Below are positions 21,482 to 31,916 of a stretch of 64,000 nt of DNA, in pieces. The stretch covers positions 169,870,912 to 169,934,911 of the forward strand of contig NC_073696.1 in NCBI RefSeq assembly GCF_029784165.1. Direction: 5' to 3'. Every line of letters starts with the position of its first letter. Position 1 is the stretch's first letter. Source of the stretch: Wyeomyia smithii (Eukaryota > Arthropoda > Insecta > Diptera > Culicidae). The translations under genes were made by a program, and so were the position numbers. Under the pieces are notes generated by a model. The model was given only the letters and a program-made list of their open reading frames with translations, had not been told where the DNA came from and ran no database searches.

Positions 21482-21798
21482 ACGCATTGGTTGTGCGAAG
21501 TCAGAGCAAATTCTGTGCGAATTGTAAGGACACATTGGATGATTAACGCTTGAACTTTTGCGTGTGTTTTCAAACGTCTCAACTTGTCAGTTTGCCATGA
21601 ATGCAACCTGGATTTTTTGTTGACTTGTTTGGGTACATGGCGATCGATAGTATAGTTTACAATATTGGAGAATGTTTGCACGGCAAGGTTAACAGCCTCG
21701 TTGTCAAGAACTTCGGACAACAGGATGGTAATAATGCTATTGTAGTCGGTTTTTTTAAATTATAACTGATGGTGTCGGGGTAATGCAAATTCTTACTG

Positions 21799-22068
21799 AA
21801 CCTTATTAGGGGGGAGGGTCGAAAATTTCGAAAAAAGTTCTTACATAATTTATGGATGACGCATTATACCTAACGACCTAACGCCAGTAATAGTAAATTG
21901 TATAGCGCATCTTATATGCTACACAACGCACTAAACCTTATTAGGGGGGAGGGTCGAAAATTTCGAAAAAAGTTCTTACATAATTTATGGATGACGCATT
22001 ATACCTAACGACCTAACGCCAGTAGTAGTAAATTGTATAGCGCATCTTATATGCTACACAACGCACTA
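21799..22068. repeat. Two-copy tandem repeat, 135-bp unit
   Basis: The unit beginning AACCTTATTAGGGGGGAGGG and ending ACAACGCACTA is present twice in a row, at 21799-21933 and 21934-22068. I see a single base difference (AGTAATAG versus AGTAGTAG). Near identity points to a recent duplication. No coding frame spans it. Confidence 0.9.
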
Positions 22069-22089
22069 CGTTCGATGTTAGGTATAACG

Positions 22090-22176
22090 TCCCAACGAAC
22101 AATTTTTTTGATTAACTACAGCTTGTTAAGCTGCTATTTAATGGACTTAAGCCCAATAAGCTATTATTTGTTGGAG
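22090..22176. mobile_element. Short hairpin-like MITE (CCAACRAACAAT family)
   Basis: CCCAACGAACAATT near 22091 is complementary in part to ATTATTTGTTGG ending at 22174, and the interior has the palindrome-like AGCTTGTTAAGCTG. Similar sequences (CCCAACAAACAATT...AACAGCTTATTA) occur at about 30793-30897 and 32348-32415. It looks like a dispersed miniature element, but I could not define a target duplication. Confidence 0.4.
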
Positions 22177-22426
22177 TACGACATGAGAGAAAAATCGATA
22201 GGTGCTAGTCGAGAAATTTGGTTTTCAACTGGATCGTCAATATTTGACAATTTGTTAGTACCTACCTAGATGTTGCTGAAAACCTTCAACTGCTTTACTG
22301 AACTTTTGTTGTTGTCTTTTTACCATACTGTTCCAAAAGTTTTCAACATCTGCCAAAATGAAGCTAAACATAAAAAGTCGGGCATTGTTAACCATCCAGG
22401 AAACTCTCGAGGCTGTGTTTAAAAAC

Positions 22427-23281
22427 CAGTGCTGGGCACCATTCCGCTAAATCGCTAATTAGCGACGCTAGTATTCAGTTAGCGGTTTCGCTAATTTTTA
22501 GCTGGTTAGCGAAATTGTTAGCGTCGCTAAAATTTCGGCCTTCGAAACGCTTATCGCTAATTTGCTAAAGTTTGTAGAGAAGCGACAAAAGAACTATTTA
22601 GAAAAAACTGTGAATTGCTGATGGCGTACGTAAAGTGATTCGAAAGATGAACATACTTTAAGCAAAGGTTACTTTTGTCAGTCTTTTTACTCTAGAATGG
22701 AGTTCCAGTTATCGTACAAGCCACAGGAGCATTTAAGAACAAGCTCAAGGTCTAGATTGAATTTTTGGCACACCAAGAACTTTTGTAAATTGCAATGGGC
22801 TTGAAATTATGACAACTTTGGTTCTACTTTTTCGATTCAGATAATAATTGAATTTTTATTGATTTGATTTGATTTTTATTAGAGAGCCTTTAACCTGAGG
22901 GGTCATTCAGCACTACGAATTTTTATTAAAACATTCCTAAAAGTATTCATTTAAAATGCAAGCTGAATAACGCTCTTGTTACTATTTTTTTTACAAAATC
23001 AAGTATGAACACCGTTTTGTGAACCACTTATTGTAAATAGCTCTAAAAATTAATTGTTCTCGTTTATTTTACCACAACTGATCAAAGTGGTCCAAAACAT
23101 ACAAAACACGAGCAATAAATATAGCGATGTGACTATTTACATATTTATAAGTTAGCGATTAGCGATAAGCGAAAGTTTCGCTAATGTGGGTTTAGCGTTC
23201 AGCGACTATCGAGCTAAATTTTCCGATTAGCGGCTTAGCGATTAGTGTTGCTAAATTTTCGGTTAGCGCTGTCCACCGCTG
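22427..23281. mobile_element. 855-bp GCTAA-rich hAT-like non-autonomous element, copy 1
   Basis: It starts CAGTGCTGGGCACC and ends with the complement of CAGCGGTGGACAGC. CAGTGGTGGGCA-type termini are typical of hAT elements. Sub-terminal regions are packed with GCTAA/TTAGCG words in both orientations, likely transposase-binding repeats. No transposase ORF is present. The flanking 8-mers do not match, so the target site has been rearranged or an end is imprecise. A second, inverted copy is at 27813-28526. Confidence 0.65.
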
Positions 23282-24957
23282 CATATAATTTAGAGGCAAA
23301 TTGAGTCTAAATATTTATGGTTTTGCATATTTTATGCAGTATATAATATTTCAATTTCAGCAATCAAAAACCTGTTATTTTCACCCAAAATTCTTTCCTG
23401 AACATAAACAAACATTTTGATGAAAAAAATCATATATCATAGCTTTGAATTTTGATTTAGAGACAGATTGAGCCTAAATATTTATGGTTTTGCATGTTTT
23501 ACTTAGTTTTGTGATATTCTTATTTCTTCAGTAATCAGATAACTCATTCCCGAACATCAAGGAACATTTCAATGAAAAAATATGCCGTCACATGTCATCG
23601 CTTTGAATTCTAATTTAGACACAAAAACAGATCACAGCTTCGAGTTTTGATTTAGAGGCAGCATAAAAAGTCATTATTTTGCATGTTTCACGGAGTTTTG
23701 TGAATAATTTCTCGAGTTTTAGCAATCAGATACCTGTTATTTTTCCTAGAAAGTCTTTCTTGAACATCAAAGAACATTTTAATGAAAAAAGAATCACATG
23801 TCATCGCTTTAAATTTTGATTTGGAGACGAATTAGGGACCATCCATTAATGATGTCACACAAAATTTGGTAAAAATAACTCCCCCTTCCCCCTTGTCACA
23901 AACTGTCACAATTTTCTTGACCCTCACCCCTCAATTACGTCACGTTTTTATAACTCCCCCCCCACCCATCATTGGTTATAATTGATTAAAAATTGAGAAA
24001 TTTGTAAAAATTGTTTTTCTAATTTGGAACGATTTTACTAAAATAAAAACTGAAAGGGAAAGAAGATTATGAAAGATAACTAGAAAAAGCACTTAATCCT
24101 TAGTCCCAGCATTTTGTTGATGAAGTCGCATATCGACGACATAGAAAACCGAAGCAATAACTGCAATATCATTGCTGATTCCTGAAAGACCATCCATATT
24201 TAGTTCCTCTTCTTAAAATAATTCGCAATCCAAATTTTCTCCACATGGTACAATAACCAAGCATTCTTATTCACGTTTTGTCACAATTTTTGTAGGATTG
24301 AGAGAGATTAAAAGATGAATTGAATTGCGCTGTCAACTAACGATCATAAGGTTTTCTAAACTTTAAAAAAATTATTTGTTTTTTCTCAAGCGAACCTTCA
24401 GCAAAAAAAAAGTGATCGTAAAACTATGAATGAATGATGCAATCATCATAAATAGTTCTGAGTTGAACACTGTGGTATGGCTATGTGCCTTTTTTTTGAG
24501 TTGAAATGTGATGTCACACTCAAGCAAACCCCCCTCCCCCAAATGTCACAAAATTTCATAATAATCTAAACCCCCTCTTCCCAATGTTTTACGTAGTTTT
24601 GTGAGGATTATCGTAAGTTTTAGTGATCAGATACTAAATATTTTTCCGCAAATGCTTTTCCTGCACATTAACAAACATTTTGATGAAAAAAGAATCATAT
24701 GTCATCGCTTTGAATTTTGATTTAGAGGCAAATTCAGCACTAAAAGTCATAGTTTCGTATGTTATACCTATTATTTTTTCTCAAATGTCTTTCTTGAACA
24801 TCAGTGAATAGTTTCATATAAAAAAAACCTACATGTCACCGCTTATTGTTTTGATTTAGGACGGTTCAAAATGATGATAATTACTGTACTCCTCAGAGAC
24901 GGAGGGAATAATATCAATATGATTAAACATTACGGAATTCCATTTTTATATAATAGA
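23282..24957 (-). mobile_element. Truncated Helitron copy with internal repeat units
   Basis: Read on the minus strand it begins at 24957 with TCTATTATATAAAAATGG and GGAATTCCGTAA, the same 5' end as the complete Helitron at 36880, followed by the same roughly 175-bp repeat units (around AAAGCGATGACA...ATGATTC). The base before the 5' TC is A, as expected for Helitrons. The 3' hairpin and CTAG end are missing: the copy stops at 23282 against the GCTAA-rich element. It is further interrupted at about 23831-24583. Confidence 0.7.
23831..24583. mobile_element. C-rich inserted element in the Helitron copy
   Basis: The Helitron repeat is broken after GGAGACGAATT and resumes near TGTTTTACGTAGTTTTGTG. 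The inserted DNA starts AGGGACCATCCATTAATG, followed by GATGTCACAC and C-rich tracts such as ACTCCCCCTTCCCCC, and has a similar GATGTCACAC plus C-rich tract near its right end. Elements starting GGACCATCCAT are common MITEs in insects, but the right terminus is not clear here. Confidence 0.4.
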
Positions 24958-25379
24958 TCGAATTGAATATAATCGAGTCAGTATCTAATCTAAAAAAAGT
25001 TTAGTAGTGTGACAATTGAGCGGTTATTTACGCTTTGTGACAAAACAACTTGGTATTTTTTACGACTTTTTTCAAACAAACATAAGCATATTTTTTCAGA
25101 TGTAAAAAAAAATACTATTTCAAGCATTTCCCAATAAAACGCACGAAATCCATAAAATGTCGAATGTTACAATTATGCGATTACAGGCAGTGTAGATTTG
25201 ACAAAACTATATTGTAATATATTCCAAATTGCATCAAAGTGGAAACCTTAACCTTTCATGCATTTTTTATTATTTAAACATTATTAAAGTTACCCGCAAA
25301 CAAAAACTAGTCACCAGTTACAGAAAAATATCATTAGCATATTTGAAACAATTCTAGTGGATTTTGTTGTTGTAACATG
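24958..25379. other. Unassigned AT-rich sequence
   Basis: I see no coding frame or clear repeat boundaries between the Helitron 5' end and the TA that precedes the foldback element. Confidence 0.4.
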
Positions 25380-25381
25380 TA

Positions 25382-26861
25382 CATTAGGCTGTCCCGAAAA
25401 AAAAATCGATGTTCAAAAAGTCAAGGTGCTCAGCCCTAAATTGAAAGATAATGTTATTTATAGCACTTTTGTAGAACATTTCGACTTTCTGAAAAATCGT
25501 TTTCAGGTTGCCCAAACGTTATTTATGAAAAAATGACTTTTTCAAGCTACAAAACCACTCTTTTGCACTTTTTTCAAATCTGTTCGATTCCTAAATTGTT
25601 CCATATATTATTTTATTTTTGTGCGGTTGTTTTTGAATATTTTGCATGGTTTGGTTCAGCATCACATTCAATTATTTGACTCACAGAGCCCACTGAACAT
25701 CACAAAAAAGTGAATTTTCCTTATGATTTTTAGATAAAACCCTTCAAAACACATATAAAAAATGTTTTTGATCAAGAACTGAAATTTTTACTGCAAAGCG
25801 GAACTCAAGACAAAAATTTACATTGAAAAAGATCCTTGATATCGAAAACTATCCATTTTGTCAAAAGCTCTATATCTCCATTGCACAGTGTTTTATTTTG
25901 CCGTTTGTGCGTATAATTTCCTAAATAGTGATTAGGATGTTGATTTTAGCCAAAAGGTATGTTCGAAGAAGTTTCAGCATATTCAAAAATACATCTTTTA
26001 ATGTAGGAAGATTGGTGATCAATCCACCAATGAGTGAGATAAAAAATTTACTTTTTAATCAGAATAAGATAGACGCAAAGTGTCTTCGACAAAGTTTTAG
26101 GTTATTTTAAAACAAGAAACTTTACCGAAGACATCATGTTTCTATTTCTTATATATTACGAGTAACATTGAGTTTTCTATTAGAAGGCACTAAAAATCAC
26201 AGTTTTCGTTCTAACTTTTTTCGCAGATTTTGCCGTATTTTTCAACCTTCTACTGTGTTATCAGTCATCCAAAAATACATTTGTTTTCTGAACATCATTA
26301 TTTTTTATCTCTCAAAATAAAACAGTTATTTAACATTTTTGTTAAAATGCGTAGTTTTCCATCACACATAAAAATGCCAATATCTCAGCCCCCCGATAAG
26401 ATACCTAGTACCTTTTTTCATGTAAATTTTCGTCGTAAATCCCGTTTTGCAAAGGAAATTTCAGTTCTTGATCAAAAGTTTTTTTTATTTGTGTTTTGAA
26501 GGGTTTTATCTAAAAATCATTAGAAAAAATATTTTTTCTGTGATGTTTAATGGGCTCTGTGAGTATAAAAACTGAATGCAATGCAGAACTGAACCATGAA
26601 AAAATATTCAAAAACAACCCCACAAAAATAAAAAAAAAATATGAAAAAATGTAGGAATTGAACAGATTTGAAAAAAATGCAAAAGAGTGGTAATATAGCT
26701 TGAAAAAGTCATTTTTTCATAAATCACATTTGGGCAACCTGAAAAAGATATTTCAGAAAGTCGAAATGTTCTACAAAAATGCTATAAATAACATTATCTT
26801 TCAATTTAGGGCTGAGCACCTTGACTTCTTCAACATCGATTTTTTTTGGGACACCCTAATG
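25382..26861. mobile_element. 1.48-kb foldback element with long inverted arms and TA duplication
   Basis: The element begins CATTAGGCTGTCCC and ends GGGACACCCTAATG (complement CATTAGGGTGTCCC), flanked by TA on both sides (25380-25381, 26862-26863). The arms stay complementary for roughly 480 bp (25382 to about 25860 against about 26380 to 26861), including a GATCAAGAACTGAAATTT segment near 25769 with its complement near 26459. The TA duplication suggests mobilisation by Tc1/mariner-type transposase. The short frames on the arms are not conserved genes. Confidence 0.8.
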
Positions 26862-26863
26862 TA

Positions 26864-27168
26864 CATCCATTCTAGTATATCTAGTATTTGTTTTAAAAAT
26901 GTAAAATTCGGAGAAAACTCATTGAAGAGTCATATACTTAAGTTATACTGCCAAAAGTTATCAAAGCTAGCCACTTTTACGGTACCTGAAAATCACTCAC
27001 TTATTATCAACTAAATATTCCAAAGCTGTCACTAACATTCGATTTTTTTCAAATGAGTTTACAGTTTACCATAACTGTAAGCGAAAAGGGTATCATGGAT
27101 GATCAAACTATTTGAACAAATTTTAATTTTTTATACTCAACAAAAAATGTATTGAAAATAATTTTAAA
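26864..27168. other. Unassigned AT-rich sequence
   Basis: No gene or repeat is recognised between the foldback element and the next MITE. Confidence 0.4.
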
Positions 27169-27170
27169 TA

Positions 27171-27448
27171 CACTAAAGTCGCTTTTTACGCGGGGGATAC
27201 GTGCCACGTAAAAAAAACGCGTAAATCCCGGAATCCGCGTAAAAAACTGCGTAAATTCCGGAATCCGCGTAAAAAACGGCGTAAATTCCGAAATCCGTGT
27301 AAAAAAACCACGTAAATCCCGGAATCCGCGTAAAAACCCGTGAAGAGAAACCGAAATCCGCGTAAAAAAAATACCTCGTAAATTCCGGAATCCGCGTGAA
27401 AAAACCGCGAAAATTCAGGAATCCGCGTAAAAAAACGCGACCTTAGTG
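27171..27448. mobile_element. 278-bp TA-flanked MITE of CGCGTAAA/CCGGAATCCG repeats
   Basis: Ends CACTAAAGTCGCTTTTTACG and the complement of CACTAAGGTCGCGTTTTTTT are inverted repeats flanked by TA (27169-27170, 27449-27450). The inside is about ten degenerate copies of the roughly 28-bp unit CGCGTAAATTCCGGAATC. Each unit can pair with itself, so the whole element could form an extended hairpin. Related CGCGTAA tracts are embedded in both copies of the 2.1-kb hAT element (near 36430-36590 and 53870-54030). Confidence 0.85.
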
Positions 27449-27812
27449 TATACTCAACAGAACAGCATATTTTAAATTAGTTTTAGGTAAGGAAATATAT
27501 ATGTTAAAAATAATGAAATGTTATACAAAAATAGACAATCGTTATTTACTATTTTTTTGCTTTTGTGAAAATGATATTGCCGAAAATTTTACGTAGAATT
27601 TGCGCAATGATTGAAGACCAGTTTTCTTTAACCTTAAACTTTTATATAAAAATTTCATACAATATTGCACATATAATTGCAGATTTATTACATAGGTAAA
27701 CAAATTCTTTTATGAAAATCAAAATAAGTCACATTTTGTTCTTCAAAAAACTCTAGTTTTTTTATATAGGTGTGCATTTTCCTTTACATTATTTATTTTT
27801 ATTTGTTCTGGA
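27449..27812. other. Unassigned AT-rich sequence
   Basis: No gene or element boundary is recognised between the CGCGTAA MITE and the second GCTAA-rich element. Confidence 0.4.
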
Positions 27813-28526
27813 CAGTGGTGGGCACCGCTAACCGAAAATTTAGCGGCTAAAAAAAAATTTAGCCGCTAATCGGAAAATGTAGCTCGATAATCGCTAAACG
27901 CTAATCCCACATTAGCGGAACTTTCGCTAATCGCTAACTTATTAATATGTAAATATTCACATCGCTATATTTATTGCTCGTGTTTTGTATGTTTTGGACT
28001 ACTTTGAGTTTTTGTGGTAAAACAAACGAATACAATTACTTTTTAGAGCTATTCACAATGAGAGGTTCACAAAACGGTGTTCATACTTGATTTTGCACAC
28101 TATAAATGTCTTCATAAAAATTCAATTATTATCTGAATCGAAAAAGTAGAACCAAAGTTGTCATAATTTCAAGCGCATTGTAATTTACAAAAGTTCTTGG
28201 TGTCTTGAAAATTCAATCTAGGCCTTAGGCTTGTTCTTCAAAATGCTCCTGTGGCTTGTACAATATCTGGAACTCCATTTAGGGTAAAAAGACTGACTTG
28301 CACTTGTGTCGTAAAGAAAGGAACTTTAGACAATAAAGCCAATTGAACGTTGTTTGAATGAAACGTTCATCTTTCGAAGCGATTTACGTACGCCATCAGC
28401 AATTCAGTTTTCCTAATAGTTCTATCGTCTCTTCTCTACAAAGTTTAGCGTATTAGCGATTAGCGTTTCGAAGGTCAAATTTTTAGTGACGTTAACAGTT
28501 TCGCTAACCAGCTCAAAAATTTAGCT
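27813..28526. mobile_element. GCTAA-rich hAT-like element, copy 2 (inverted, truncated)
   Basis: It starts CAGTGGTGGGCACCGCTAAC and runs as the reverse complement of copy 1 (22427-23281), with the same internal order including GTACGCCATCAGCAATTC and the TTAGCG clusters. It loses similarity after CGCTAACCAGCTCAAAAATT near 28526, without reaching the other terminus. It is non-coding. Confidence 0.7.
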
Positions 28527-28680
28527 TAAATATTTTCAGAATATACTAAAAAAAATATTGTTTAACATTTTTTAAAATAAGTACTGGCATGCATTGGAAA
28601 AAACTTCAACTTTAAAAGTTTAGCAACAATTTTGCTGTTTTTTATATATGCTCTAAAAAATTTTCACCAATCATCATTCC

Positions 28681-29405
28681 GGGGTGACTTTGATCACTTC
28701 ATTATTTTGATAAATTTGGAGTAACACTTTGCTACTTTTACTAAATTAAACACCCAAAAACGACTTAAATGAGTTTATAAATATGGAAAGCAATTTGGGG
28801 GCCATTCACATTCTACGTGAACAGTTCATGTAGGCGATTGTCCAAGATTCATACAAAATTTTTATAATATATATAAATGATCATCCACTGAGAGGGAAGG
28901 TGGTCCAAAATCATCAAAAACTAGTCCACGTGTAATATGACTTATGTAATTGTCCAAATTTGCATGTTTCTTCACGTCTTGGGTTTTTGTTAAGAAGAAA
29001 TATGTAATACGCTGTGGAGATTTTTGGGACTCAACATTGTCTTCGAGGAAAAACTTGCAAAAATAACAATGAAATGCATTGTTATAATATTTGTTCATAT
29101 TAAGAACTAATCTGGGAACAAAATAAAAAAACTTTACGTATTGCATCTTGTTGTTTTGAATCTGCTTGAACCGATTGTTTGTATGCAACAAATATTGCCA
29201 AAAATACACTTTATTTTCAATTAATATTTTAGCATGATAAACACTCTACAAATAGCAGGAAATGCATGAATTGTAGCAATGCAGACATACATCCACACAA
29301 TCAATGAAGATTACGACAAATCCCAAGTACTACGAGCGCTTTTTTACCACATTTTCAAAAAAGAGGTACTGTGATCAAAGTCACCCCGGTGATCAAAGTC
29401 ACCCC
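28681..29405. mobile_element. Putative element bounded by GGGGTGACTTTGATCAC inverted repeats
   Basis: GGGGTGACTTTGATCAC (28681-28697) recurs as its exact complement at 29371-29387 and again immediately after at 29389-29405. The perfect 17-bp inverted match suggests terminal repeats of a roughly 0.7-kb element with a duplicated right end. The interior contains an unrecognised minus-strand frame (29209-28862, about 115 codons) with no motif I know. The target duplication is not resolved. Confidence 0.55.
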
Positions 29406-29649
29406 AGTTTACGGTATCTATTATGTCCGCTTCAGATGTTTGGCATAAAAAAATCGATATCAACGATTTAATAAACTACTACCTGTGCATTTTTTTTAAC
29501 GATCGAAAAAGTGAAACATTGACCGCTTTGAGGCACATGTTCCAAAGTCCGATTGAGCTGAAATTTTGGATTTTGCGATAAGACGAAACATTTGAGCATC
29601 TAAGCGAAATTCGAAAAAAAAAATTTTATTACCACCCTAATATGTATGT

Positions 29650-30660
29650 GTAGTAGCGGAAAGTTCTTGCAGAAAATAGCAGGGGCTGTTGGAAGAACTT
29701 ACTCTGCTATGCAATAAATTAAGTACGAAGGACCTATCCAAAATCTCTCTGGTAAAGGACGCAAGAGGATTCTGTGTTCTGGGGATGAGTTGCTAGACAA
29801 CACAAGCACTCCGAAACTAACTACCGAGATAACCGGCACCATCGGAAGACCTGCCAATGCAGATATCGTCAGAAGAGTAGCATACAGGAACAATTTGGGG
29901 TCATAAATAGCCTTCGAGGTGAATATGAAAAAAAAAACGACTGGAGTTTGCTAAGACTTATGTAAACAAACCGAAAGAGTTTTGAAACAAGGTTTTATAT
30001 ACGGATGAAACTGAATCAACTTCTTCTGATCAGATGGAAGACAGAAGGTGTGGAGAAAACCAGCATCAGAGTTCCTAGTTTAGTACTTAGTTCCCACAGT
30101 AAAACACGGCAGTAAGCTGTTGTATGGTACATTGGTGGCATCTGGATCGGGAACCATGGAGTTTATGGATTCAACAATGAACAAGACGGCTTACTGGAAC
30201 ATCTTGAAAAATTACCCCCCTAATTAAGTCCTACGTGCACAAATTGCATCTCTCTTATGATTATTACTTTCAGCAAGATAATGGCCTGGAACACTTTGCT
30301 TTCATCGTACGGCAATAGCTGTTGGAATTAAAACTGTAATAATTCGTCACCTGTTAAAGATATCTTCAAAATTTACCCACCAAAAGTTCAAATGCTATGT
30401 TCCCAATCAACTCGAAAAACCTCCGCAAAAACCGGACTTAAACCTCGTTGAGCTTCTTGAGATCAAAACCCATTTGAAAAATAAAAACCCAAGGAATAAA
30501 GTAAATCTCAGGAAGGCGACTTAGGAGATCTGGGACAGGATTCCGCCTACAGTGACCAGAACTTTGGCCGAATCGATACCACAGCGCTTGCCGGTAATGT
30601 TAGACGTCAAGAGCGGTCAAATCAAACACTAAACGATTAATAGCTGCTATTGGAACACTT
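29650..30660 (+). pseudogene. Tc1/mariner-like transposase pseudogene
   Basis: Disrupted plus-strand reading shows a Tc1-like order. GKGRKRIL...DEXLDNTST and KLTTEITG...ADIVRRVAYRNNL (29745-29900) resemble the DNA-binding domain. VLYTDETES (near 29995-30020) is the first catalytic Asp block, FQQDNGLEHFAFIVRQ (near 30266-30315) the second Asp block, and KPDLNLVELL (near 30430-30460) the Glu block. The second Asp to Glu spacing is far over 34 residues and off frame, so at least one insertion lies between them. Stops and frameshifts abound. No transposition function remains. Confidence 0.75.
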
Positions 30661-31479
30661 TTTTAAACTGATTTTTTTTTATTTTTCCACTAACTAAGGA
30701 ATTGCAGGGTAGAACGGGGCTAGTTGGTCGGTCTTGGTCTATATGTTCTTGTAGATAATATCATGGCAAAAACTTATTACGTTAGAACCCAACAAACAAT
30801 TATGTAGCTTAACAGCTTATTAATTTTTAGTTCAGCTAAAATCCATTTAATAACAGCTTAACAAGCCGTAAATCAACAAAATAGGTTGTTGGAAATGTTG
30901 TGTTAACCCTATAGCTTCTAGAAAAATATGACATAAGAGTAAAAAGGATCAATTTTGTATAGTACAGAAGTTGCTCTGAACTATTTATTTTTTGACAACG
31001 AAAATGAAAATTTAACGAATTAATCAAGTGCGTACGCTCAATTTTGCGATTGACTGCTGAAAAATCAACCAAGATATCACTATTTTTCATTCACCGATGG
31101 TTCTATATATGATTTATTATTGCCATTAAAGAGATCATATTATACAATGAATAAAAACGACTTTAATATAGCTTATTCCTTTGAGTTTATTTTTTTTTCT
31201 GCCTATCACCAACACAATTCAAATTTTCACTCTAACCTCACTTATAGATTCGCCAATCCAAATTACAGCACATTATTCTAGAATAACTGTAACAAGAAAT
31301 ATGCTATAGGAACTACGAATATGGAATTTAGAAGTGGTAAACTTAGAATGTGAGAAGCTGCCATCCAAATTAAGAAATATATAAAAAGCTGGAAAAGCAC
31401 GTGTACAATGTAGAGTCTAGAAATATATTTAAATTTATAATCATTGTGCATTCAAGGTAATGGTGAGCAGGTGAGGTGT
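30661..31479. other. Non-coding region downstream of the reductase exons
   Basis: It contains a short CCCAACAAACAATT-type MITE relic near 30793-30897 and otherwise AT-rich sequence. The final exon(s) of the fatty acyl-CoA reductase should lie here or further left if the gene is intact, but I cannot identify them. Possible acceptors follow TTTTCCAG and GATGGCAG on the minus strand near 31390 and 31370. Confidence 0.4.
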
Positions 31480-31485
31480 ACTTAC

Positions 31486-31916
31486 ACAAAATCCTTTTTT
31501 CGAGCTGATTCCAATGATTTGGGATGCTCATTGTTAAGATAACGTCTTACCCCTTGTGCGAGAGTAACGAAATATTCAGGCCATTGTAAACTAGTTATAT
31601 TGATATTGAAATCATTCACATCCTCCTCTGATAAACGATTGCTCAGTTCCAACGAGTTCCTATTACTGAATTTCCACTCACTGAAGATAAACTTTTCGAG
31701 TCGATTGAGTGATTGCCAAACGTTTGTGTGTAATCGCACCAGCCTGGAAATTGTACAGTTATAAATAACGTACATTAATTGCAACACTAAACTTACATTG
31801 GTCTACCACCGGATATTTTCAGGATAAAATCCAAAATATACGCAGGAAGGAAATGTACAAATAGGGCTGATATTTTGTACAACCATAAGCTCGGCAAAAA
31901 CTTCAAATGTGGGTAC
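31486..31916 (-). CDS. Fatty acyl-CoA reductase, two exons of the C-terminal domain (partial)
   Basis: Two minus-strand exons fit together in phase: 31916-31797 (YPHLKFLPSLWLYKISALF, then LPAYILDFILKISGGRP) and 31743-31486 (LVRLHTNVWQSLNRLEKFIF, then EWKFSNRN, LQWPEYFVTLAQGVRRYLN). They are separated by a 53-bp intron (31796-31744) with GTAAGT donor and TTTCCAG acceptor; the split Met codon is restored by splicing. The order matches the C-terminal 'male sterility' domain of fatty acyl-CoA reductases, enzymes that reduce acyl-CoA to fatty alcohols with NADPH for cuticular lipids, waxes or pheromones, usually at the ER or peroxisome. A strong donor GTAAGT at 31485-31480 implies a further exon. 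The N-terminal Rossmann domain is not seen. This is either a gene with long TE-filled introns or a fragment. An upstream exon ending at 32017 (…NVMTG|gtttgt region) is possible but weak. Confidence 0.82.

Larger units (their letters stand above)
18400..21720 (-). pseudogene. Decayed non-LTR retrotransposon, EN-RT linker to C-terminus, interrupted
   Basis: On the minus strand one LINE can be followed from 21720 to about 18420. It begins with a linker (NYTIDRHVPKQVNKKSR, 21720-21466) and continues after an interruption with VQINQIYKR...DPKFFWNYVKEQRNETGLPS (20781-20581). The RT fingers/palm follow (TDLS...IKSIMTSL, a worn TDLxxAFDKINHD motif, near 20450-20380; NRRLAVNISGFISTEF near 20300-20260), then the SGIPKGT motif resumes after the hAT insertion, and the thumb/C-terminus (SLYCSLVRSILKYCSEIWNSHYLNGVDRIETIQRR) reads at 18984-18469. 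There are many stops and frameshifts. The 3' tail is a TTTATTTATTTATTT-type run near 18405. The clade is not assigned. Confidence 0.78.

Noticed and set aside
21799..22068. CRISPR-like direct repeats
   Set aside because: There are only two long adjacent units with no spacers, in eukaryotic repeat-rich DNA.
29650..30660. Functional Tc1 transposase
   Set aside because: There are multiple stops and frameshifts, and Asp-to-Glu spacing incompatible with an active catalytic domain.
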